A DNA stretch of 64,000 bases. Origin: Allobogoriella deserti (GTDB taxonomy: Bacteria; Actinomycetota; Actinomycetes; Actinomycetales; Actinomycetaceae). Position numbers and translations under genes: made by a program. This document shows, piece by piece, positions 1-6,880 of this stretch. The stretch spans positions 558,001-622,000 of the forward strand of contig NZ_JBHUEE010000002.1 of assembly GCF_042680605.1 (NCBI RefSeq), written 5' to 3'. The notes below the pieces were generated by a model, which was given only the letters and a program-made list of their open reading frames with translations, had not been told where the DNA came from and made no database searches. How positions within the stretch are numbered: the first letter of the stretch is position 1; each line of letters opens with the position of its first letter.

Positions 1-51
1 TCCAACCGGACACAGGTGGCGCTGCTCGCGCACGATGCCGGCGAGGTGTGA
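1..51 (+). CDS. C-terminal end of a LuxR/NarL-type response regulator (partial)
   Basis: The first 16 codons read SNRTQVALLAHDAGEV and then TGA at 49-51. This closely resembles the last helix of the LuxR/NarL helix-turn-helix domain, where family members end in forms like NRTQVALLAHDAGLV. Only this tail is in the window, so the receiver domain and start are not visible. It converges on the Hpt-like gene, with 19 bases between the two stops, which fits a local signalling cluster continuing to the left. The call rests on C-terminal motif similarity alone. Confidence 0.65.
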   Translation, partial: SNRTQVALLAHDAGEV

Positions 52-70
52 CCGGGCTGAGCGGCGCCGC

Positions 71-433
71 TCACGACGACCCGCCTTCCCGGCCGTCCAG
101 CACCCGGGCCAGCTCGGCGTCGGTCAGCGAGACGAGCCGGCTCAGCTCGGACAGATCCTCCGGCGTGGGCGCGTGGTCCTCGCGCAGCCGATCGGCGAGC
201 CGGCCGGCCGCGAGGGCCAGGCGACGCGCGCCGAGCATGCGGCTCGCGCCGTCGATGTTGATGAGCAGGTTGTGCGCCCGGTCGAGATGGCGCTCCGCCA
301 CGGCGGTCCGCAGGGCGGCCAGTCGCTCGACGACGGCGGTGCGGTAACGCTCGGCGAACTCCTGGGCGGCCTTCCGGCCGATGTCCCGGGCAAGCCGGTC
401 CAGCACGGCCGGATCGACCAGGGGCTCGGGCAC
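71..433 (-). CDS. Hpt-domain-like protein lacking the canonical phospho-histidine
   Basis: This is a small all-helical protein (about 120 aa) whose middle resembles a histidine phosphotransfer domain. The block LLINIDGASRMLGA (residues 56-69) aligns with the Hpt signature HxLKGSSxxLGA. The position that should be His is Ile58, and Lys is replaced by Asp; a His at residue 54 is out of register. It is therefore either a non-phosphorylatable Hpt homologue or a decoy. I chose the GTG at 433 because GGAGGA lies just upstream; the frame stays open to a TTG at 538. A LuxR-type regulator end lies convergently next door and a mechanosensitive channel gene lies upstream on the same strand. Confidence 0.6.
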   Translation of the reverse strand: MPEPLVDPAVLDRLARDIGRKAAQEFAERYRTAVVERLAALRTAVAERHLDRAHNLLINIDGASRMLGARRLALAAGRLADRLREDHAPTPEDLSELSRLVSLTDAELARVLDGREGGSS

Positions 434-631
434 GACTCCTCCGACGGCCGGGACGGTGCCGGCCGACGGTGCCTCCGCGGCCGGTGCGGATGGTCGCCGG
501 AGTCCGCGGATTCCGCCTTTTCCGTACGCCCACGGCAAGTCTTGGGCGCGAGCTTCAAGGCCGACCTCAAGACGGCGCAGCTTTCCGGCAGGTGTTCTTG
601 AGGTTCTTGAGGTTGCAGGTCTGCGAACGCG

Positions 632-664
632 CCGCGCGGGCCGCCGTGGTGGCGGCCCGCGCGG
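632..664 (-). terminator. GC-rich hairpin downstream of the MscS-like gene
   Basis: A perfect 14-bp stem (632-645 with 651-664) closes a 5-base loop GTGGT. It lies about 50 bases past the stop of the channel gene and before the Hpt-like gene on the same strand. There is no clear U tract, as is common for actinobacterial terminators. Confidence 0.6.
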
Positions 665-715
665 ATCGGGTCAGGACGGCGACCGAGCAGGGTGCCGGTG
701 GTCGCCGTCGCCGGT

Positions 716-1480
716 TCAGGCCTGCGGCCCGGACGGATAGCCCGGCGCGCCGGACCCCGGTCCTTCCGCAGCCGGCGGCTGGGTGCCGGCCTGCGACGTC
801 GTCGGCTGTTGACCGGCCGGGGCGGCGGCCGCACTGAACTTGTCGTACACGGCCGGCCAGAACCGGTCCTTGGCCGCCCAGACTCCACCGACGCCGAACT
901 TGATCACCAGGATCAGGCCCAGGGAGCCGATGAGAACGCTGAACAAGGTGTCCACGATGCTCTGCGCCACGCCGACCTGGTCGACAGCGGCGAAGACACC
1001 GATGACCCAGATCGCGGCGACGACGAGGTTGAGGATGAGGTTCCCCGCCGGTAGGCGCACGATCGCGTTGCCGAACAGCGTCTTGACCGCGTTGGCCACC
1101 GCTCCGGTGATCACCACGATCACCAGGGCCACGAAGATCTGTGGCAGCAGCGCCACGAGACCGTTGAGGACGTCCTGGACGGCCTGTAGGCCGAGGACGT
1201 CGATGGCGAGCTGGAGTGCGATCAGGATGATCGCGTAGTAGAGGATCTTCGCGAGCAGCTTGGCCCCGTCACCGAACCCGGCACGCTGCAGCGGACCGGC
1301 GATCCCGGCACGTTGGAGGAGCTGGTCGACCCGGACCGCCCTGAGCACCCGGACGACGGCGCCCTCGAGCACCTTGGCGATGATCCATCCGATGAGGAGG
1401 ATGACGAGGGCTGCGAGCAGCCTCGGGATGAACTCGATGAAGCCTCCCAGGGTGTCCTGGAGACTCTGCGTGAGGTCCAT
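716..1480 (-). CDS. MscS-type mechanosensitive channel family membrane protein
   Basis: This 254-residue membrane protein is made of repeated hydrophobic helices. The first strong one is around residues 14-40 (PRLLAALVILLIGWIIAKVL), followed by helices near 75-100, 105-130 and 140-165, and a last one near 180-200. The pattern and the repeated xLIGWIxAKxL-like helix match small proteins of the MscS superfamily with conserved TM-helix repeats. The cytoplasmic beta domain of full MscS is missing. The C-terminus (about 220-254) is a Pro/Ala/Gly-rich tail. The ATG at 1480 is preceded by GAAAGGAA. A role in osmotic relief at the cytoplasmic membrane is inferred from the family. No operon partner is visible. 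Confidence 0.75.
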   Translation of the reverse strand: MDLTQSLQDTLGGFIEFIPRLLAALVILLIGWIIAKVLEGAVVRVLRAVRVDQLLQRAGIAGPLQRAGFGDGAKLLAKILYYAIILIALQLAIDVLGLQAVQDVLNGLVALLPQIFVALVIVVITGAVANAVKTLFGNAIVRLPAGNLILNLVVAAIWVIGVFAAVDQVGVAQSIVDTLFSVLIGSLGLILVIKFGVGGVWAAKDRFWPAVYDKFSAAAAPAGQQPTTSQAGTQPPAAEGPGSGAPGYPSGPQA

Positions 1481-1586
1481 GCGTATGCATTCCTTTCACA
1501 TGTCGAGCGAAAGGCCCCCCTGCTGGGCCACGTTGCCCGCCAGACCATAGGGCAGATCCGGCGTTGTGGCCAACATCACGTGCTGG

Positions 1587-1874
1587 TCAGACGCTGATCC
1601 ACCGTCCGCCGCGGCGCAGCGTCACGCCTGGCGCACCGACCTCCGCGAGGCGAGCCGCAGTCTCGTGGACCACCGCGGCGATGCGGTGCGCCTCGCCGTC
1701 GTCAGCGGCGGTGTAGCGCACGCGGATCCGGGCCTGACCGGCCCGGACACCGACGTCTTTGGCCTCGACCGTCGTGGTTTCTGCCGCCGCACCGGCGGCT
1801 GCGGGAAGCAACTCCTCCGGCGCGACGCCGGGAGCCAGCAGCCCCACCGTCATCTCGACGCGGTAGGAGGGCAC
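1587..1874 (-). CDS. Small conserved-looking protein of unknown function
   Basis: A 95-residue protein whose GTG start lies one base after the stop of the AGE epimerase, so it is almost certainly cotranscribed and translationally coupled. An in-frame ATG at 1853 is an alternative start. The sequence is soluble, with an alternating hydrophobic pattern (ARIRVRYTA, HRIAAVVHETAARLAEVG) suggesting a small alpha/beta fold. I do not recognise a domain. Position suggests a link to the sugar epimerase, but that is inference only. Confidence 0.5.
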   Translation of the reverse strand: MPSYRVEMTVGLLAPGVAPEELLPAAAGAAAETTTVEAKDVGVRAGQARIRVRYTAADDGEAHRIAAVVHETAARLAEVGAPGVTLRRGGRWISV

Positions 1875-1875
1875 C

Positions 1876-3111
1876 TCAGGCGTCGAGCAGCCCGGCCGCG
1901 AGGGCCGGTGCGATCGCCGGGGAGAGTGGCAGGCGCGGGATGAGGGTCGCCTGCAACGAGTGATAGATGTCCGGCTTACCGGACCAGGTCTTCGCCGAGG
2001 GACCGAGCTGGGGGCTGAGCTCGGGATGCCACGCGCCCGGGGCCTCGACGAAGTGCTCCACGGCGTGATCCCAGCACCGCTGGTACCAGTCGGCGTACGT
2101 CTGCTCGGCCGTCGCGCGGTGGAGGACGGCGGCGGCGCCGATCGCCTCGGTGACCACCCAGTGCATGCGCTCGCGCACCACCGGCGCGCCGTCGAAGTCG
2201 ACCGTGTAGACGAAGCCGTCCACGCCGTCGGCCGCCCAGGCCTCGACGCCGCGGGTGAACAGGGCCGTCGCACCCTCGAGCATCCAGGGCTCGGGCTCGC
2301 GCCCGCGGGAGACGAGCGAGTCCCGCGCCTGCATGACCAGGCGGGACCATTCGAACCAGTGACCGATGGTGGCGCCGAAGGGACGGAACTTGTGGCCGGG
2401 CTGGTCGCGGTTGTAGTCCGGCAGCGCCCGCCAGGTCGGGTCGAAATGCTCGGGGATGCGCCAGTGCGCACCGCGGGCGAAGTCGTTGACGACGCGGCGG
2501 GTGATGCTCAGCGCTCGGTCCAGCCAAGCCTCGTCCCCGGTGACGTCGGCGGTGGCGAGGTAGGCCTCGACGGTGTGCATGTTGGCGTTGACGCCGCGGT
2601 AATCCTCGAGCTCGGTGAACGTGCGGTCCCAGCTCTCGACGACCATGCCCTCGCTCTCGCGCCAGAAGTGCTCGAGCTGGACGGCCTGCGCGCGGGCGAA
2701 GAGCTCCGCGGCGCCGGGTCGTCCCGCCACGGTGGCGGAGGCGGTGGCCAGCAGGACGAACGCGTGCGGGTAGGCGTCCTTGCGCGTCTGGGTGGGGCCG
2801 TCCGGGCCGACGGCGGTGAACCATCCGCCACGCTCGGCGTCCTCGAACGTCTCGGCGAGCGCGCGCAGGCCGTGGTCGACGAGCGGGCCGTAGCCGGCCC
2901 GGCCGAGCAGCACGGCCAGGGAGAAGCAGTGGGCCATGCGGCAGGTGACCCACAGCTCGTGGTCGACGCTCTTGTCGACGGTGCCGTCGGCGCCGAGGTA
3001 GCCGAACCCGCGGTCGGTGCGTGAGGCCCGGCCGAACCGCAGCAGCGCGTCGGACTCCTGCTCCAGCCACCGGGTGTGCGCGGGCTGCCCCAGCCACGGC
3101 GTGGTGCTCAT
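1876..3111 (-). CDS. AGE-family sugar epimerase/isomerase
   Basis: This 411-residue cytosolic protein has the N-acylglucosamine 2-epimerase (AGE) alpha6/alpha6-barrel signature. The motif NANMHTVEAYLA is around residues 175-186. Recurrent His and Trp positions include HELWVTCRMAHCF near 51-63, GATIGHWFEWSRL near 245-257 and KPDIYHSLQATLIPR near 380-394. The family interconverts aldoses and ketoses or epimerises N-acyl sugars. Mannose or sulfoquinovose isomerases share this fold, and the substrate cannot be told from sequence. Its length is normal. The ATG is preceded by GGGAGG about 11 bases upstream. The only obvious partner is the 95-residue protein immediately downstream. Confidence 0.85.
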   Translation of the reverse strand: MSTTPWLGQPAHTRWLEQESDALLRFGRASRTDRGFGYLGADGTVDKSVDHELWVTCRMAHCFSLAVLLGRAGYGPLVDHGLRALAETFEDAERGGWFTAVGPDGPTQTRKDAYPHAFVLLATASATVAGRPGAAELFARAQAVQLEHFWRESEGMVVESWDRTFTELEDYRGVNANMHTVEAYLATADVTGDEAWLDRALSITRRVVNDFARGAHWRIPEHFDPTWRALPDYNRDQPGHKFRPFGATIGHWFEWSRLVMQARDSLVSRGREPEPWMLEGATALFTRGVEAWAADGVDGFVYTVDFDGAPVVRERMHWVVTEAIGAAAVLHRATAEQTYADWYQRCWDHAVEHFVEAPGAWHPELSPQLGPSAKTWSGKPDIYHSLQATLIPRLPLSPAIAPALAAGLLDA

Positions 3112-3305
3112 GCTCGACCGGCCTCCCAGATCTCGAGTGCCGGTCCTACCGGCGTGCCGGTCCCCCGGCGGTACGTGTCCGTCCGAAAGGCTACCGGCCG
3201 GTCCGTGGCGAGCCGGACGGGCGGCGGACGGCTGGGCAGGGCCTGTTGTCCGGCGGTCGGACGGCTCGGGCGGCTCGGTCAGCGCATGAGGACCCGGTCA
3301 GCGCG

Positions 3306-4040
3306 TCAGTCGTCGATATCGAGCACGGTTTCAGGCTGGGCGGCGCGCGCGTGGAGCTCCGGACGGGCGAGGACGGCATCGATGAGCGTGGCGTCCCCGC
3401 CGACCGCGGCCTCGAGGGTGTAGATCGGTGCTCCGACGAACCACGAGCGGTCCTCGGGCCAGATGAGCGAGGGCGGGTCGGGCCACCGCTCGAAGACCGT
3501 CGCCGAGCGCAGCGGGCCGGTCCAGAGGTAGTAGTCGCGGTGCGGGAGCTGCAGGGGCGCCGCGGCCGGGTGCTCGACCCGGGCCGCACTGAGTTCGGCC
3601 TGGGCGGCGGCGCGTGCCTCCCGTAGCTGCCGGCCCGGTGGGATGAGGCGCCGGGCGGGGCGTGGCAGCAGCCGGGCGAGACGGGCACGCCAACCCGTGG
3701 TCCGGGCGACGTGAGCGCTCATTCCGGGTGCGGTCGCCGCGTCCTCGCCGTGCCGGTACATCCAGCCCCAGCCGTCCCAGTAGCCGACATGGACCGGCTG
3801 ATCCCCGGTGATCGGTTCGAGAACGTCGAGGAGCGTCTCCAGCCAGGAGAGCGGGTTGGCGTCCGGATCGTCCCACTCGGGCACGGGCACCACCGCGTAG
3901 CGCTCGTAGCCGCGCGGCACGGCGTGGTCGAGCCGCTGGCCGAACGGCCCGAGCAGCGGGGCGATCCACTCCCCCGCGCTGGGGTCTGGGTCCCACGCGG
4001 CACCGACGTCGGCGAGCTGAAGGTTCGGCTGATGGCGCAC
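3306..4040 (-). CDS. Hypothetical protein, function unknown
   Basis: A roughly 244-residue soluble protein that I do not assign to a named family. It is rich in Trp, Pro and acidic residues, with segments such as YAVVPVPEWDD, GYWDGWGWMY and WPEDRSWFVGAP that look like a conserved fold rather than chance translation. I start it at a GTG at 4040, because the frame further upstream runs into a hexanucleotide repeat and a palindrome and would encode Phe-Gly and Arg-Ala repeats. No ribosome binding site supports this start well. The protein ends in VLDIDD. No operon partner is seen; the MFS gene on the same strand lies beyond the repeats. Confidence 0.55.
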   Translation of the reverse strand: MRHQPNLQLADVGAAWDPDPSAGEWIAPLLGPFGQRLDHAVPRGYERYAVVPVPEWDDPDANPLSWLETLLDVLEPITGDQPVHVGYWDGWGWMYRHGEDAATAPGMSAHVARTTGWRARLARLLPRPARRLIPPGRQLREARAAAQAELSAARVEHPAAAPLQLPHRDYYLWTGPLRSATVFERWPDPPSLIWPEDRSWFVGAPIYTLEAAVGGDATLIDAVLARPELHARAAQPETVLDIDD

Positions 4041-4095
4041 CTGCGCGAGGGTACGGCCTCGGGCGCTGGACGTGAGCTCGAAGGCGAGCCGGCCT

Positions 4096-4182
<87 letters not shown>

Positions 4183-4232
4183 AACGAGGTTGCAGAATCC
4201 ATCCGCTTTTCGACAGATTCTGCAACCTCGTT
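4183..4232 (+). repeat. 50-bp dispersed palindromic repeat, copy 1
   Basis: Arms AACGAGGTTGCAGAATC and its exact reverse complement (17 bp) enclose a 16-base centre containing TTTTCGA. The same element, with the same outer sequence and orientation, recurs at 35507 and 36656. It lies between the hypothetical gene and the MFS gene. Confidence 0.9.
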
Positions 4233-4301
4233 CCGGCGGTGGTTCGTGGCGGCGGGCGGATCACACGGCAGGGGGGCCCAGGACCGGCCCGCGAGCGCCG
4301 A

Positions 4302-5561
4302 TCAGTCGGCCAGACCGGCCCGCCGGCGCGTGGCGCGGTTCGCGTGCACGGTCCACCGGGGTACCCACCGCGCCAGCGCGGCCGAGGCGGCCGGTCCGAG
4401 AGCACCTGCTGCCCAGATCCCGCCGGCCAGTGACCCGAGCGCCGCCCCCGCGGAGACGATGAGCGGACCGAGAGCCACACCGCCGTCCTGCAGCACCCGC
4501 CACATGCCGAGGAATTGGGCCCGGCCGTGCGCCGGCGCCACGTCGGCGCCGAGAGTCATGAGGATGCCCGAGCTCATGCCGTTGCCGAATCCGAGCAGGG
4601 CAGCGACCACACCGAGGCTGACCGCCCCGCCGGTCAGCGGGATCGCGACCATCGCGCTGCCCATGACGAGCATCGCCGGAATCCCGACCCACAACCGGCC
4701 CATCACATCCATGACCTTCCCGGCCGGGTAGAACAGCAGCATGTCGATCCCGCCGGCGATGCCGAAGATCAGGGACGTCACCGCCGGATCCAGGCCGAGA
4801 TGCTCGCCCCACAGCGGCACCACCTGCTGACGCGCGCCGCGCACCGCCCCGACGAGAACCACTGCGACGCCCAGCGAGGTCAGCACGGCGCGGTGCTGCC
4901 GTAGGGCCTCACGCACGGTGGGCACCGGCTCCGCCGGACGGGTCACCGCCGGACCGGGGTGGCCCTCCGGCCGGACCGCGAGCAGCGTGAACGTCGCGGC
5001 CAGCGCGGTCGCGACCCCGAGGAAGTAGGCGTGGTCGACGGCGCCACCGTGGATGACCAGCGCGCCGACGAACGGCCCGACGAACTGGCCGATCCGGTGC
5101 ACCCCGCCCAGGGTCGAGAGGACCCGTGCCCGGCGCAGCGGCGGCGTGATCTCGGTGAGGTACGAGTGGCGCGCGAGGTTGTACACCGCCGACGCCGCCC
5201 CGATGGCGACCACCGCGACGGCGAGGGTGAGGAGCCCCGGTGCCAGCCCGGCACCGGCGAAGGCGAGCGCGGCGACGAAGCCGGCGGCGACCATCGCCCG
5301 GCGGTCGCCGATGCGGGTGGTCAGCGCACCGGCCGGCACGTCGGCGAGGATCTGGCCGATCGGCAGCAGCGCGGTGAGCAATCCGGCGAGCGCGAGATCC
5401 GCCCCGCGAGCCACGGCCGAGGGCGCGATGATCGGCAGCATCGCCCCGATGCCGATGTCGAATACGAAGGTCGGCACGAATGCACCCAGCACCACGTTCC
5501 GCATCGGGAACATCGGCGCAGCCCGCCCGCGATCCGGGTCGCGGGGCGCGTGAGCAGGCAC
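4302..5561 (-). CDS. MFS transporter
   Basis: This 419-residue polytopic protein has about twelve hydrophobic segments. The loop after helix 2 reads ADVPAGALTTRIGDRRAM (about residues 73-90), the MFS motif A region. A central cytoplasmic stretch rich in Pro and charged residues (about 200-220) separates two six-helix halves. The second half carries FYPAGKVMDVMGRLWVG, an echo of motif A. This indicates a secondary transporter or drug-efflux type carrier of unknown substrate. The start may be the internal ATG giving MFPMRN, since the first 16 residues are charged and Pro-rich. It stands alone, without a visible regulator. Confidence 0.85.
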   Translation of the reverse strand: MPAHAPRDPDRGRAAPMFPMRNVVLGAFVPTFVFDIGIGAMLPIIAPSAVARGADLALAGLLTALLPIGQILADVPAGALTTRIGDRRAMVAAGFVAALAFAGAGLAPGLLTLAVAVVAIGAASAVYNLARHSYLTEITPPLRRARVLSTLGGVHRIGQFVGPFVGALVIHGGAVDHAYFLGVATALAATFTLLAVRPEGHPGPAVTRPAEPVPTVREALRQHRAVLTSLGVAVVLVGAVRGARQQVVPLWGEHLGLDPAVTSLIFGIAGGIDMLLFYPAGKVMDVMGRLWVGIPAMLVMGSAMVAIPLTGGAVSLGVVAALLGFGNGMSSGILMTLGADVAPAHGRAQFLGMWRVLQDGGVALGPLIVSAGAALGSLAGGIWAAGALGPAASAALARWVPRWTVHANRATRRRAGLAD

Positions 5562-5790
5562 GACGCCATGGTGGCGCGTCCCGCCGTCGGCTTCATCTCG
5601 GGCCCGGCTGCTGGGACGGGCGCCGGACTGGTTGGATGAACGGTGGCTCGCGCGGCCGCACCGGTGCCGGAACGAGCGTGCGGTGCCGAGGCGTGCGTTC
5701 CAGAGCCCGCTCGGGCACCGCTCCCGAACGAGCCGGCCCCGAGCCCGAGATCACCGAAAGCGCCGGTCCCGCACCCCGCTCGCGTACGTC

Positions 5791-6354
5791 TCAGTCGCTG
5801 CGTGGTCCGTGGAAGGTGGCCGCGTAGTACGTCTGCACGTCCGCGACGTCCACGGTCACTTCGCTGGTCTGGCGGGCACGGATGAACAGCCGCTCGGCCA
5901 GCTTGACCGTCTCGTCGTTGTAGCGGCTGACGTCGTAGGCCGCGATCGCCCGGTTCTCGAGCAGCAGCGCCAGCATGCTGTCAAGCATGGCGACGAACAC
6001 CCGGTTGCGGCGGTGGTCCGGACCGACGAGCGCGTACCCGAAGTAGTAGATCGCCCCGCGGGCTGCGTGCTCCGGATAGTGGTGCCGGTAGTACTCCGGG
6101 CTGATCCACGGCACGGCGTCCAGATCCGTCGTCATCGTCGTCATGCCGACGATCCGCCCGCCGTCCTGCACGAGGAACTTGAGGATGCGCTCGTCGCGCA
6201 TGTCCTCCTCGAACTCCTCGCGGCTGAGCAGGTGACGTGCCGCGGCGCGGACGGTCAGCGGCTCGAACGAGGCCCGGTAGATGGGCCAGAAGATGTCGAT
6301 GACGTCCTCGGGCAGGCGGCGCACCGTCGTGACATCCAGGTTCGGCTCGCTCAC
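5791..6354 (-). CDS. GNAT-like N-acetyltransferase coupled to arginine decarboxylase
   Basis: A 187-residue protein with an acyltransferase-like layout: a core strand KFLVQDGGRIVGMTTMTTDL around residues 75-95, then GYALVGPDHRRNRVFVAML near 125-143, a Q/RxxGxG-like acetyl-CoA loop position. The GTG start overlaps the stop of the pyruvoyl arginine decarboxylase by four bases (GTGA), so the two are translated together. By context it may acetylate agmatine or another polyamine made by its partner; this is inference. The motif match to GNAT is moderate, so another acyltransferase subfamily is possible. Confidence 0.65.
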   Translation of the reverse strand: MSEPNLDVTTVRRLPEDVIDIFWPIYRASFEPLTVRAAARHLLSREEFEEDMRDERILKFLVQDGGRIVGMTTMTTDLDAVPWISPEYYRHHYPEHAARGAIYYFGYALVGPDHRRNRVFVAMLDSMLALLLENRAIAAYDVSRYNDETVKLAERLFIRARQTSEVTVDVADVQTYYAATFHGPRSD

Positions 6355-6857
6355 GCTGTCCACCCCTGGGCCAGATAGGCCGCCACGACGACGGCGCACA
6401 CCGGTTCGGTGTCGCAGGTGACCGAGGTGACCACGCGGCCTGCCTCGGCATAACCGCCGCCGCGCCCGGCGATGAGGTCCTCGAGGCTCGCCGTCAGGTC
6501 GTGGCCGACCTGGTCCTCCGACGGCCCCTCGTGCTCGACGAAGAGGCCGGCGCCGCTACCGTCGTCCGCCAGCGCCCACGCCACCCCCGCCCACGCCTGG
6601 TGGAACGGCAGCTCCGCGTGCGCCGACGCGTAGACGCAGAACAGGCGGTCCCCGTGCCGCCCGACGAGTTGATCGACAGCCTCGACCTCGCGCACCTCGG
6701 CATCGGGCGGGATCACCGAGCTGAGCCGAATGAGATTGAAGTTCGCGACCCCTGCACTGCGCAGCGCCGCGTCGAAGGCCGACAACCGGGTCCTGCCCGA
6801 CCCGGACCCCGCGCTGACCCGGATGACCGGGGCGTCCTCGTGATGCCTTGCCTCCAC
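6351..6857 (-). CDS. Pyruvoyl-dependent arginine decarboxylase
   Basis: A 168-residue protein with the family hallmark GVANFNLIRLSSVIPP (about residues 37-52). In this family the bond between the adjacent serines is self-cleaved to give a pyruvoyl cofactor on the beta/alpha subunits. The enzyme converts arginine to agmatine and CO2. Length and C-terminal half (AELPFHQAWAGVAWALADDG, VEHEG, TSVTCDTEPVCAVVVAAYL) fit the family. I chose the GTG at 6857 because AGGAGG lies 11 bases upstream and this avoids overlap with the kinase stop; an ATG at 6896 is in frame. It leads a two-gene unit with the acetyltransferase. Confidence 0.85.
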   Translation of the reverse strand: MEARHHEDAPVIRVSAGSGSGRTRLSAFDAALRSAGVANFNLIRLSSVIPPDAEVREVEAVDQLVGRHGDRLFCVYASAHAELPFHQAWAGVAWALADDGSGAGLFVEHEGPSEDQVGHDLTASLEDLIAGRGGGYAEAGRVVTSVTCDTEPVCAVVVAAYLAQGWTA

Positions 6858-6880
6858 CGTGTGCGTTCCCTCCTGGCCCG

